A stretch of 64,000 nucleotides of DNA from an uncultured Candidatus Binatia bacterium (GTDB lineage Bacteria > Desulfobacterota > Binatia > Bin18), in the NCBI GenBank assembly GCA_958296235.1, contig OY282457.1:4481684-4545683 (forward strand). The letters run 5' to 3'. Of this stretch, positions 11,421 to 19,376 are shown piece after piece. The number at the start of each line of letters is the position of its first letter. Within the stretch, counting starts at the first letter, position 1. Under the pieces are notes generated by a model. That model made no database searches, was not told the DNA's origin, and was given only the letters and a program-made list of their open reading frames with translations. A program made the translations under genes and the position numbers.

Positions 11421-12131
11421 TCACCGCTCGCCAAAAATAGCGCGTCCAACCCGGACGATAGTCGCCCCCTCTTCAACGGCCACACTGAAATCCTGTGTCA
11501 TACCCATCGAGAGCTCACGCAGCGGCATCCTGGCCGCTCCTAGTCTAGCATAGCGCTCCCGAAGCCGCGCCAGGGTCCGAAAATAGGGCCGCGCCTGGTT
11601 CGGGTCCGAAACTGCCGGCGGAATGGCCATCAAGCCGTCGAGCTGGAGATAAGACAGGGCGCTTGCCCCTTCGAGCAGAGCATTGAGCGCATCCGGTCGT
11701 ACTCCAGACTTGGTCTCCTCCGCGGCCAGATTCACCTCGATCAAGGCGTGCACTGTCATGCCCTGTTTTGCGCCCTGTCGGTCCAGCTCTTTGGCAAGCG
11801 AGAGGCTATCAAGGGAATGAATGAGGCGAAAAAGTGAGACGGCGACCTTGGCCTTGTTGCGCTGAAGATGACCGATGAGATGCCAGCTTGCGGGCTCTGG
11901 AATGGCGTGCATCTTGGGCTGCGCTTCCTGAACGTAGTTTTCGCCAATATCGGTTGCGCCGGCTCGTAAGGCGGCCCGGACGGCCGCGGGTCCCTTTGTC
12001 TTGGCCGCGCACACGAGCGTGACCTCAGCTGCGCGCCGCCCCGCGCGCTCGGCAGCACGCGCGATCTGCTCGGACACGCGGGCGTAATTACTGGCGATAT
12101 CATTCATGGTCTTTTCTGCGGTGGACGTCAC
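11421..12131 (-). CDS. YggS/PLPBP-family pyridoxal-phosphate protein
   Basis: 236 residues from a GTG at 12131 that overlaps the maf stop (GTGA); an ATG at 12107 (MNDIASNYARV) is the alternative and matches the usual family start better. It is a PLP-binding TIM-barrel protein that maintains vitamin B6 and amino-acid balance without known catalysis. The PLP lysine is in LVCAAKTKG, followed by ENYVQEA, WHLIGHLQRNK, IHSLDSL, and LSMGMTQDFSVAVEEGAT. Coupled to maf upstream and followed by proC. Confidence 0.95.
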   Translation of the reverse strand: MTSTAEKTMNDIASNYARVSEQIARAAERAGRRAAEVTLVCAAKTKGPAAVRAALRAGATDIGENYVQEAQPKMHAIPEPASWHLIGHLQRNKAKVAVSLFRLIHSLDSLSLAKELDRQGAKQGMTVHALIEVNLAAEETKSGVRPDALNALLEGASALSYLQLDGLMAIPPAVSDPNQARPYFRTLARLRERYARLGAARMPLRELSMGMTQDFSVAVEEGATIVRVGRAIFGER

Positions 12132-12721
12132 GCTGAGAGCAGGCCCACCGCACGCAAGGCGGCTGTGACCTCATCCAGGGGCAAGCCGATAATATTGGAG
12201 TGTGAGCCGGAGACCTGAGCGATAAGGTCGCGCCCCTTGCCTTGAAAGGCATACGCGCCGGCCTTGTCAAAGGGCTCTCCGGTGGCGAGATAGGCGGTCA
12301 CCTCCGACGCTGACAGCTCCTTAAAAGTGACCTGACTGGTGACAACCTCGGCCGCGGTCGTCTTGCCGGCGGTATCCAATAAGACAAAGGCCGTCATGAC
12401 CTGATGGGGGCGTCCCGAGAGGGTGGTGAGTATCTGCCGCGCGTTATCCAGGTCTGTCGGCTTGCCGAACACCTGGCCTTCCAATACGACTATGGTATCC
12501 GCGGCCAAGACCCAGAAACCCGGCTGACGCTCGGCGACTGCGCGGGCCTTTTCCGCGGCAATGCGCGCCACATAGGTCTGCGCAGTTTCCTCACGGCGAC
12601 GGGTTTCCTCCGTGTGGCTGGGGATGACCCGAAACCGGAGGGAGGTTTGTTGCAACATCTCTCGACGGCGAGGCGAGGCTGAAGCCAGGATGAGACGGGG
12701 GATAGGGTGTTCAGGTGGCAT
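12128..12721 (-). CDS. maf: Maf-family nucleotide pyrophosphatase
   Basis: 197 residues from the ATG at 12721. Maf proteins hydrolyse non-canonical or modified nucleoside triphosphates such as dTTP, UTP or m7GTP. The signature LILASASPRRREMLQQ is at the N-terminus; LAADTIVVLEGQVFGKP, LSGRPHQVMTAF, and YAFQGKGRDLIAQVSGSHSNIIGLPL follow. It starts 4 bases after the LLM oxidoreductase stop and overlaps yggS by 4 bases, so it is part of the same operon. Confidence 0.95.
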   Translation of the reverse strand: MPPEHPIPRLILASASPRRREMLQQTSLRFRVIPSHTEETRRREETAQTYVARIAAEKARAVAERQPGFWVLAADTIVVLEGQVFGKPTDLDNARQILTTLSGRPHQVMTAFVLLDTAGKTTAAEVVTSQVTFKELSASEVTAYLATGEPFDKAGAYAFQGKGRDLIAQVSGSHSNIIGLPLDEVTAALRAVGLLSA

Positions 12722-12725
12722 ATAC

Positions 12726-13754
12726 TCACTTGAAGTGCGGAATGACTTCCGCTCCGAATTGGCGGATGCAGGCGACAACGCGCTCTGGCGCCGGACCGAG
12801 CGGGAGCCGGAAACGCATGATAATATAGTCCGCTCCGACCACCTCTCTCCACATCTCAAGCTGTTCTATACATTCGTCGGGCGAGCCCATGACCAGGTAT
12901 TTGCTCAGCTTTTTCACCGTGAAATCCGCCTCCGACGTGAACTCTTCATTTGGTGAGAGGAGTTTCCAGCGCCAGTAGAAGAGCATCTCTTCGACCCACA
13001 GCGGCCCAAACGTGTCTTCGGCCTCTTTACGGGTGGGGGCGACCCAGCCATCCCGCATGAGCACCACTTTGGGGGAGCGACCGTGTTCTGTTGCACTCTC
13101 GCGGTACAGGGCGGCCTGGGCCTGTAAATTTGGTATGGGGTCCCAGAAGGGCAGAATGCCCCAGGCATCACCCAGCCGGCCGGCGCGTTTGATGGCCTCG
13201 GGATACGCGGCGCCAATCCACAGCGGCGGCCCTCCGGCCTGATAGGGTTTCGGGGTCAACATGACCTGGTCAAACTGAAAACGCTTACCGTGATAGGAAA
13301 ATGGCGTGTGGCTGCTCCAGGCCAGACGCATGATATCGAGGCTTTCTTCAAAGCGAGAGAAGCGCTGCTTATACGGCTCGTTGAACAGCCGAAAATAGTC
13401 GGGGTGGTAGCCGAGCCCGACGCCCAATATAACCCGGCCTTTGGACATCAGGTCGATCATGGCTACATCTTCAGCCAGGTGCATGGGGTTGTAATACGGC
13501 GTTTGCAGGACAAAGGTGCCAAGATCAACCCGCTCGGTGCGGGTGGCATAGCCCGCCAGCATGACCAGGGGCGGCGGGAACATGGTCTCGGTACGGTGAT
13601 GCCGCTCGGGCAGGAAGATGCCGTCAAATCCGGCCTGCTCTGCCTCAATGCCCTCGTTCAGCAACTGGTCACAGAATCGCGCGGCTGCCTCGGGCGAGGG
13701 CTCGGGCTGATTATACGGACCGCCGTGGGTGTCTGGCATATAACCGATTTTCAT
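12726..13754 (-). CDS. LLM-class flavin-dependent oxidoreductase
   Basis: 342 residues from the ATG at 13754, preceded by GAGGAGAG. A luciferase-like TIM barrel: MKIGYMPDTHGG, GFDGIFLPERHH, YATRTERVDLGTFV, HLAEDVAMIDLMSKGRVILGVGLGYHPDYF, and PLWIGAAYPEAIKRAGRLGDAWG. Members use FMN or F420 for oxidation or mono-oxygenation of varied substrates; which one here is unknown. It lies 57 bases downstream of an acyl-CoA dehydrogenase gene on the same strand, so a role in degradation of an organic acid or terpenoid is possible. Confidence 0.92.
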   Translation of the reverse strand: MKIGYMPDTHGGPYNQPEPSPEAAARFCDQLLNEGIEAEQAGFDGIFLPERHHRTETMFPPPLVMLAGYATRTERVDLGTFVLQTPYYNPMHLAEDVAMIDLMSKGRVILGVGLGYHPDYFRLFNEPYKQRFSRFEESLDIMRLAWSSHTPFSYHGKRFQFDQVMLTPKPYQAGGPPLWIGAAYPEAIKRAGRLGDAWGILPFWDPIPNLQAQAALYRESATEHGRSPKVVLMRDGWVAPTRKEAEDTFGPLWVEEMLFYWRWKLLSPNEEFTSEADFTVKKLSKYLVMGSPDECIEQLEMWREVVGADYIIMRFRLPLGPAPERVVACIRQFGAEVIPHFK

Positions 13755-13811
13755 GGGGCTGGTCTCTCCTCGGAATGACAACTGGTCAGGATGTTCTATC
13801 AGCGCAGCGCG

Positions 13812-14978
13812 CTAGTACGACTTGGGCAGCCCGAGTACGTGTTCGCCTACGTAATTCAGCACCATTTCCTGTGAGATGGGCGCGATACGAAACAGCCGTG
13901 CCTCGCGCCAATAGCGTTCCACATCGTACTCTTTGATATAGCCGTAGCCGCCGTGGGTCTGGATTGCCCGGTCGGCCGCTTCGCAGGCGGCCTCTGCGGC
14001 CATATACTTCGAGATATTGGCTTCTTTGCCGCAGGGCTGACCCTGGTCGTATAAAGAGGCGGCCTTCTGGACCATGAGTTCGGCGGTTTCCAGCTTGGCA
14101 AAGGATTCGGCCAGCGGGAATTGAATCCCCTGGTTTTTGCCAATCGGGCGTCCAAAGACCTCGCGTTCTTTGGCATACTGCACGGCTTTGTCGACCGCCC
14201 GTTTGCCCATGCCGACGCACTCGGCCGCAATCAGGATGCGCTCTGGATTAATGCCGTCAAGAATGTAATAAAAGCCCCGGCCCTCTTCGCCAATGAGATC
14301 ATCCTTAGCCACATACAGGTTATCGATAAACAGCATATTGGTATCGACCGCCTTGCGCCCGAGCTTGTGGAGTTCCTGGATTTCCACGGCCTCGGGGTCG
14401 ATGTCGGCAAAGAAGAGACTCATCCCCAGCGTTTTCTTTTCCACTTGATCAAACGGGGTGGTCCGCGTCAGCAGCAGCATTTTCTTGGACTCTTGGGCCT
14501 TGGTAATAAAGACCTTCTGCCCGTTGATGAGGTATCCGTCACCGCTCCTGGTGGCAAAGGTGCTGATCTGGGTCGTATTCGTACCCGCATCCGGCTCGGT
14601 CACGGCAAACGATACATGAATATCGCCGCTGAGAATGGGGGCGAGGTATTTGTCTTTGGCTGCCTGGGTGCCGTATTTGATGAGCGGCTCCAGACCGAAG
14701 ATGCCCAGATGAATGGCCGAGCAGGCCTGCGTGCCGCCGCCACACTCGGCCACCGTCTGCATGACGAGCGCCGCTTCGGTAATGCCCAGACCGGCCCCGC
14801 CGTATTCTTTAGGAATGGTGATGCCCAGCCAGCCCCCGTCGGCAATGGCTTGGTAAAACTCCCAGGGGAATTCCCCGCTCTCATCCCGCTCCCGCCAGTA
14901 CTCATCTGGAAAACGGGAACACAGCGCACGGACCTGTTTGCGAATCTCTTCTTGCTCGTCCGTCAACTGAAAATCCAT
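13812..14978 (-). CDS. Acyl-CoA dehydrogenase
   Basis: 388 residues, full length, first gene of its minus-strand group and preceded by GGAGGATAT. FAD-dependent alpha,beta-desaturation of an acyl-CoA. Signatures: GWLGITIPKEYGGAGLGITEAAL, FAVTEPDAGTNTTQ, DGYLINGQKVFITKAQES, ERILIAAECVGMGKRAVDKAVQYA, REVFGRPIGKNQGIQFPLA, and IQTHGGYGYIKEYDVERYWREARL, where the last region holds the catalytic base area. Chain-length specificity cannot be told. Confidence 0.95.
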   Translation of the reverse strand: MDFQLTDEQEEIRKQVRALCSRFPDEYWRERDESGEFPWEFYQAIADGGWLGITIPKEYGGAGLGITEAALVMQTVAECGGGTQACSAIHLGIFGLEPLIKYGTQAAKDKYLAPILSGDIHVSFAVTEPDAGTNTTQISTFATRSGDGYLINGQKVFITKAQESKKMLLLTRTTPFDQVEKKTLGMSLFFADIDPEAVEIQELHKLGRKAVDTNMLFIDNLYVAKDDLIGEEGRGFYYILDGINPERILIAAECVGMGKRAVDKAVQYAKEREVFGRPIGKNQGIQFPLAESFAKLETAELMVQKAASLYDQGQPCGKEANISKYMAAEAACEAADRAIQTHGGYGYIKEYDVERYWREARLFRIAPISQEMVLNYVGEHVLGLPKSY

Positions 14979-15165
14979 AGATATCCTCCTGCGTGCGCCT
15001 CATCTCTACCATTTGACTGTGGTCCTGCCAATTCCTCCTAACGCTTGGAGGGGCGCTTTGGGTCGCCGTCGGATTCCTTGCGTGAAAAAACAGCCTCAGC
15101 TAAGGTGCGGGCCGAGTTGGCCGACGCTCAGAACGGCTGCAGACGGGGCGAATCAGGAGGAAGAC

Positions 15166-15915
15166 ATGGCCGGACGATTGGACGGAAAAGTCGCGCTTAT
15201 TTCAGGCGGGGCGAGTGGTATTGGCGCAGCCCACGCTCGGGTGTTTGCGGCCGAGGGGGCGCGGGTCGTTATTGGCGACATCCAGGAGGCCAAAGGCCAG
15301 GAGGTCGCTGCCGACGTCAATACGAACGGGGGCGAGTCGGTCTTTGTCCGTCTGGATGTCACCGATGAAAACGACTGGCAGAACGCCGTTCATGAGGCCG
15401 TGGCGCGGTTCGGCAAGCTGACCACGCTGATCAATAACGCCGGGGTATACTGGCCGGGTGGGGTTGAGGAGGAAACCCGAGACAAGTGGCAGAAGATGAT
15501 AGAGATCAACCAGACAGGTGTCTGGCTGGGCATGAAAACCGCGCTGCCGGCGCTGCGTGAATCCGGGAATGCGGCTATCGTGAACATCTCATCCTTGTAT
15601 GGCCTGATCGGCAGCCCAGGCTCGATCGCCTATCATGCCTCAAAGGGCGCTGTCCGGCTGATGTCCAAAGCCGCGGCCTTAGAATATGTGAGGCAGGGGA
15701 TTCGGGTGAACTCCATTCATCCCGGCCAGATCGATACGCCCATTCTGGCCGGACTGACCCCGGAGCAGGATGCCCAGATCAAAGAGGTCACACCCATGGG
15801 TCGCCTGGGTCGCCCGGAAGAAATCGCCTATGGCTCGCTCTATCTGTGTTCTGATGAAGCGTCCTATACCACCGGAACCGAGTTGGTCATCGACGGCGGC
15901 TGGTTTGCTCAGTAA
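15166..15915 (+). CDS. Short-chain dehydrogenase/reductase
   Basis: 249 residues from the ATG at 15166, which follows CAGGAGGAAGAC. Classical SDR: the dinucleotide motif GGASGIGAAHARVF, NNAGVYWPGG, a catalytic Ser in VNISSLYGL, and the YxxxK pair in YHASKGAVRL. The C-terminal SYTTGTELVIDGGW is typical of the 3-oxoacyl/cyclopentanol-type group. Substrate unknown. It diverges from the acyl-CoA dehydrogenase and is followed 31 bases later by a PPOX gene. Confidence 0.93.
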   Translation: MAGRLDGKVALISGGASGIGAAHARVFAAEGARVVIGDIQEAKGQEVAADVNTNGGESVFVRLDVTDENDWQNAVHEAVARFGKLTTLINNAGVYWPGGVEEETRDKWQKMIEINQTGVWLGMKTALPALRESGNAAIVNISSLYGLIGSPGSIAYHASKGAVRLMSKAAALEYVRQGIRVNSIHPGQIDTPILAGLTPEQDAQIKEVTPMGRLGRPEEIAYGSLYLCSDEASYTTGTELVIDGGWFAQ

Positions 15916-15946
15916 CGAAGCTCGTAATGCAGAAGGGAGAACGACA

Positions 15947-16408
15947 GTGAACCGACGGAATAAAATTGCCATGACGCCAGAAGAACTCTCCGCTTACCTG
16001 AATGAAGCCCGGAATATGGCGCTGTGTACCATTGGCAAGGACGGCTATCCGCATGTGGTGGCCATGTCATATATGGCCAAGGACGGCCTTATCTATATGA
16101 CGTCCTTCAAAAAGGCCCAAAAAGTGGTGAACGCCAAAAGGAACCCTCAAGTTGCGGTCATGGTCGAATCCGGCGATGCCTATAGCGAACTCAAGGGGGT
16201 TCTGATTCGGGGCGAGTGTGAAGTGATCGACGAGCCGGAAGACGTCTGGCAGATCATGAAAGAGGTGCGTGACTTCCAGGGAACAACGGTGACACCGACG
16301 GAAGACGCAGTGCTGAAGGAGCGCGCCAAAAAACGCGCCGTTCTCAAGATTACGCCGGTCAAAACTTCAAGCTGGGACCATACGAAGCTGCCGGCGGGGG
16401 TATACTGA
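15947..16408 (+). CDS. PPOX-class (F420/FMN split-barrel) protein
   Basis: 153 residues from the GTG at 15947, chosen because AGAAGGGAG precedes it; an in-frame ATG lies at 15971. Pyridoxamine-phosphate-oxidase-like split barrel: ARNMALCTIGKDGYPHVVAMSYMAKDGLIYMTSFKKAQKVVN, with LIRGECEVID and a C-terminal PVKTSSWDHTKL. The family reduces substrates with F420H2 or binds FMN; the exact reaction is not readable. It probably shares a transcript with the SDR. Confidence 0.85.
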   Translation: MNRRNKIAMTPEELSAYLNEARNMALCTIGKDGYPHVVAMSYMAKDGLIYMTSFKKAQKVVNAKRNPQVAVMVESGDAYSELKGVLIRGECEVIDEPEDVWQIMKEVRDFQGTTVTPTEDAVLKERAKKRAVLKITPVKTSSWDHTKLPAGVY

Positions 16409-16425
16409 ACGTGTGGAGCAGCCAG

Positions 16426-16455
16426 TTGACAGCATTTTGTCCCCTGCAGTAGGGT
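16426..16455 (+). promoter_or_regulatory. Probable promoter of the toxin-antitoxin pair
   Basis: TTGACA at 16426-16431, an 18-base spacer, then TAGGGT at 16450-16455; the antitoxin ATG is 36 bases further on. The -35 is perfect, the -10 only fair, as often seen in autoregulated toxin-antitoxin modules. Confidence 0.5.
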
Positions 16456-16491
16456 CCAGACAGGCCAAAAAATAGTCAGCGATAAGTCGCC

Positions 16492-16788
16492 ATGTCTCAA
16501 ACCCTCCCTATCTCCGAAGTAAAGGCCCGTCTTCCTGAGCTCGTCACTGGTGTTGAGGAGCGAGAAGAAGAAATTGTGGTCACACGGAAGGGAAAACCCG
16601 CGGCCGTGCTGATCAATTTTGCGGAATACGAACGTCTGAAAGAAACGCTCGACGTTTTGAGCGACCCGGATTTGATGCGTCAGATTCAAAAGAGTCGACA
16701 ATTTTATGCCAAAGGCGGAAAAGGGGAGTCCTTTGAAGGCGTATTCGGAGAACCCCTCTTCCCCGATAAAAAACGTCCTGGCAAATGA
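16492..16788 (+). CDS. Phd/YefM-family antitoxin
   Basis: 98 residues. The Phd/YefM fold covers the first 65: LPISEVKARLPELV, EIVVTRKGKPAAVLINFAEYERLKETLDVL. The C-terminal part (residues 66-98) is charged and likely disordered until it wraps the toxin. Antitoxins of this type bind their own promoter and neutralise the RelE-fold partner. Its stop overlaps the toxin start (ATGA), which fixes antitoxin-first coupled translation. Confidence 0.92.
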   Translation: MSQTLPISEVKARLPELVTGVEEREEEIVVTRKGKPAAVLINFAEYERLKETLDVLSDPDLMRQIQKSRQFYAKGGKGESFEGVFGEPLFPDKKRPGK

Positions 16789-17069
16789 CGGCATTCCGCC
16801 CTGAGATCCCTCCACATGTCGCTACGAGCATCAGACGCTTCCCGCCCGACCTGAAGCGCAGCATCAAACAGGCAATTCGTGCTCTGAGTGTTAATCCGAA
16901 CGCGGGGGAGCCCCTCAGAAGAGAACTGGCAGGTCTTTGGAAATACCGAGTACGCCGCTTTCGTATTGTGTATGAGATAGACCGAAGAAAGCGGACTCTC
17001 CGCATTGTTGCCATTGGTCATCGTCGTCAAATATATGAGGCAGTAACCAGCCTGCTTCGCCAGCCATAG
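16785..17069 (+). CDS. RelE/ParE-family toxin
   Basis: 94 residues. RelE-type small basic protein: IPPHVATSIRRFPPDLKRSIKQAIRAL, then PLRRELAGLWKYRVRRFRIVYEIDRRKRTLRIVAIGHRRQIYE, which has the family's R-x-R-Y/F-R core. RelE proteins cut ribosome-bound mRNA; ParE relatives poison gyrase, and the two cannot be told apart here. Starts inside the antitoxin stop codon and converges on der eight bases later. Confidence 0.92.
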   Translation: MTAFRPEIPPHVATSIRRFPPDLKRSIKQAIRALSVNPNAGEPLRRELAGLWKYRVRRFRIVYEIDRRKRTLRIVAIGHRRQIYEAVTSLLRQP

Positions 17070-17076
17070 CGATATT

Positions 17077-18492
17077 TCAACGTTTTTTTTTCTTCCCATA
17101 TCGCTGTGGGCGGCGGGCGCGGAATTCGAGTCGGACTGGTGTGCCTTCGAGGTCAAACGCGCCTCGGAGTTGATTCTCCAAATAGCGCTCGTAGTGGGCC
17201 GGGACGCCATCCGGCGAGCTGGTGTACACGGCGATTTTGGGCGGTCTGGATTCAACCTGGGTGGTGTAATAAAAGCGTACCGGCTTACGGTGATAGATGG
17301 GAGCCGGGTGGCGGGTGGTCCACTCGGTAAAGGCCTGATTCAAGACTGGGGTCGGAATCTCAGTGCGATGCGCCTGGGCCACGCGATCAATGGTGGGCAG
17401 CAAATGTTTCACGCGCGAGCCGGTCAGAGCGGACAGAAAAACAATCGGCAGCGGCTGCGTGACCGGGCACTCCTCGTGCAGCGCCCGTATGAACTGGGGC
17501 TGGTTTTTTCTGTCTGACGGAATCAGGTCCCATTTATTGACGACCAGCACGATGCCGCGCCCGCGCTCCCAGGCGTATCGAATGAGCCGGGCGTCCTGAT
17601 CTGTCAGGCCCTCCTGGGCGTCAAAGACCAGCAGGCCAATCTCAGCCCGTTCCAGGGCTTTCAGGGCGATAAGCGAGCTGGCCTGCTCAATATGCGCATG
17701 AATGCGGGTGCGCCGTCGCACGCCGGCGGTATCGACCAGCAGCAGGTGCTTGCCCTGCCAGACCAGCCAGCTATCAACGGCATCGCGCGTCGTCCCCGGA
17801 GTTGAGTCAACAATGGAACGCTCCACTCCCACCAGACGGTTGAGCAGGGACGATTTGCCGACGTTGGGCCGTCCGATAATGGCCAGCCTGAGGTCCGGTT
17901 TCGCAACGGGCACTGCGGCGTCAGGGGTGGCGGGGGAGGGAGGGCCTGCCTGTCCTGAAAAGGTCTTGACCACCGTATCCAGCAGATCGGAAACGCCGCG
18001 ACCGTGGGCGGCCGAAATGGGAAAGAAGGAAGTGAGGCCCAGGGTGTAGAATTCGTTCGAGGTGAGCTCCTGCTTGTCGCCATCGATCTTATTGATCGCA
18101 AAAAAAACAGGCGTGTCGCTCCGCCGGAGCAGATCGACCGCTTGGGCATCTGCCGGATTGAGGCCTTCTTTGCCATCGAACAGAAAAACAACGAGATCGG
18201 CTTCTGCAATGGCCAGGCGTGTCTGTTCCTGCACCCGCCCGACGATCCCGTCCTTTTCGCTCGGATCGATACCGCCGGTATCCACGAGCAGAAACGGGCT
18301 GCCCTGCCATTTCACCTGGGCGAAATTACGGTCCCGGGTGACGCCCGGCGTATTGTCCACGACGGCCTTGCGCCGGCGGCTCAGACGATTGAACAGCGTG
18401 GACTTGCCGACATTCGGTCGCCCGACCAGGGCGACGACCGGCAGACGTTGGCGTGAGACGGATTGAACAGGGATGTCAGTCACCGCTTCCAT
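17077..18492 (-). CDS. der: Ribosome-assembly GTPase Der (EngA)
   Basis: 471 residues with the double GTPase layout unique to Der: two P-loops (VGRPNVGKSTLFNRL near residue 23 and IGRPNVGKSSLLNRL near 210), two DTxG motifs (LLVDTGGIDP, LLVDTAGVRRR) and two NKxD motifs (INKIDGD, VNKWDLI). The C-terminal KH-like domain ends in a lysine-rich tail. It acts in 50S subunit maturation. No neighbour appears co-transcribed; it converges on the toxin gene. Confidence 0.97.
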   Translation of the reverse strand: MEAVTDIPVQSVSRQRLPVVALVGRPNVGKSTLFNRLSRRRKAVVDNTPGVTRDRNFAQVKWQGSPFLLVDTGGIDPSEKDGIVGRVQEQTRLAIAEADLVVFLFDGKEGLNPADAQAVDLLRRSDTPVFFAINKIDGDKQELTSNEFYTLGLTSFFPISAAHGRGVSDLLDTVVKTFSGQAGPPSPATPDAAVPVAKPDLRLAIIGRPNVGKSSLLNRLVGVERSIVDSTPGTTRDAVDSWLVWQGKHLLLVDTAGVRRRTRIHAHIEQASSLIALKALERAEIGLLVFDAQEGLTDQDARLIRYAWERGRGIVLVVNKWDLIPSDRKNQPQFIRALHEECPVTQPLPIVFLSALTGSRVKHLLPTIDRVAQAHRTEIPTPVLNQAFTEWTTRHPAPIYHRKPVRFYYTTQVESRPPKIAVYTSSPDGVPAHYERYLENQLRGAFDLEGTPVRLEFRARRPQRYGKKKKR

Positions 18493-18634
18493 ATACCGCT
18501 TATTGTCTACACGCCGCGCGCCCGGACTCCAACCCCGTACGCCCGGAGATGATGCCGAGCAAAAGGAGCAGTTGACGACCGCGGAGAAAAAGCATTCTCT
18601 TGGGGCGTCAACACGAACGGAAAAAGGAGGTCGT

Positions 18635-19189
18635 ATGCCGAAACTATCAGTTACAGAACGTGACGCATTTCTCCAGGAGCGGGGTCATTTGGCCCGGCTT
18701 GCCACCCTTCAGGAAGACGGCAGCCCCAGCGTGGTACCGGTCTGGTTTGTGTACGAGGGCGGAAAAATCATTATCACTCCGCGCAAATACTCGGCCTTCT
18801 GGACCAACATCCAAAGAGATGCGCGCGTTGCCATTACGATTGACGAGGAATCAGGGTTGTATCGCAAAGTGCTGGTCGAAGGAAAAGCCGAGGTGCTCTA
18901 TCCGCTCGGCCACGACAACGAATGGCGGGACATCTACCGTCGCATCACCCTGCGCTACGTAGATGAAACATCCGGCGACTACTATCTGACCGAGACCCGC
19001 GACCAGCCCCGCGCCTTGATCGGCGTGGCCCTGGAATCGGCCAAGGTCATGACCTGGCGCATGCCGGGCGAAGACGAACCGTTCAGCGGCATCTGGGCCA
19101 CGCGCTTTTATGAACAGGGCTCTAAAATGCGAGAGCAGGTTGCCAGCGGCGGAGGAGAGGCGAGCGGGGATAAACTCCAGGTCGGCTGA
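18635..19189 (+). CDS. PPOX-class (F420-dependent-type) protein
   Basis: 184 residues from the ATG at 18635, which follows AAAAAGGAGG. Split-barrel fold: GHLARLATLQEDGSPSVVPVWFVYEGGKIIITPRKYSAFWTNIQRDARVAITID, then a longer C-terminal half with LIGVALESAKVMTWRMPGED. It is the second PPOX protein in the window and differs from the first in length and motifs; they look like distinct subfamilies, not a recent duplication. Function unproven. Confidence 0.85.
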   Translation: MPKLSVTERDAFLQERGHLARLATLQEDGSPSVVPVWFVYEGGKIIITPRKYSAFWTNIQRDARVAITIDEESGLYRKVLVEGKAEVLYPLGHDNEWRDIYRRITLRYVDETSGDYYLTETRDQPRALIGVALESAKVMTWRMPGEDEPFSGIWATRFYEQGSKMREQVASGGGEASGDKLQVG

Positions 19190-19376
19190 CCGAGCCCACG
19201 CCCGTCCGTGCTTCCGTTCTCTCTCCTTGTGGGAGCGGGCGGGGGTCCACGGCGTGGCCGTGAGACCCGAACGGGGAGACGAGGCTGAGACCGAAACGAC
19301 TGTGAACCCAAATCCGGGCCGTAACCGCAAGCTTGCCAGGTCAGACCCCAGGGTAAAAATAGGCTAGCTTGGCCTT
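19190..19376. other. Intergenic stretch before the CRISPR-Cas operon
   Basis: 187 bases without a convincing gene. It contains a GC-rich segment (about 19220-19300) that reads weakly in several frames but has no start signal. A TTGCCA at 19333 and a TAAAAA at 19354 could form a weak promoter (15-base spacer) for the Cas operon. No clear ribosome-binding site precedes the first ATG at 19377. Confidence 0.4.

Noticed and set aside
14121..15041. 306-codon open frame on the plus strand opposite the acyl-CoA dehydrogenase
   Set aside because: It is fully antisense to a well-supported gene and its translation has no recognisable motif.
19220..19330. Reading of the GC-rich stretch before the Cas operon as a gene on the minus strand
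   Set aside because: The predicted peptide is low in information and the frame runs into the preceding PPOX gene.
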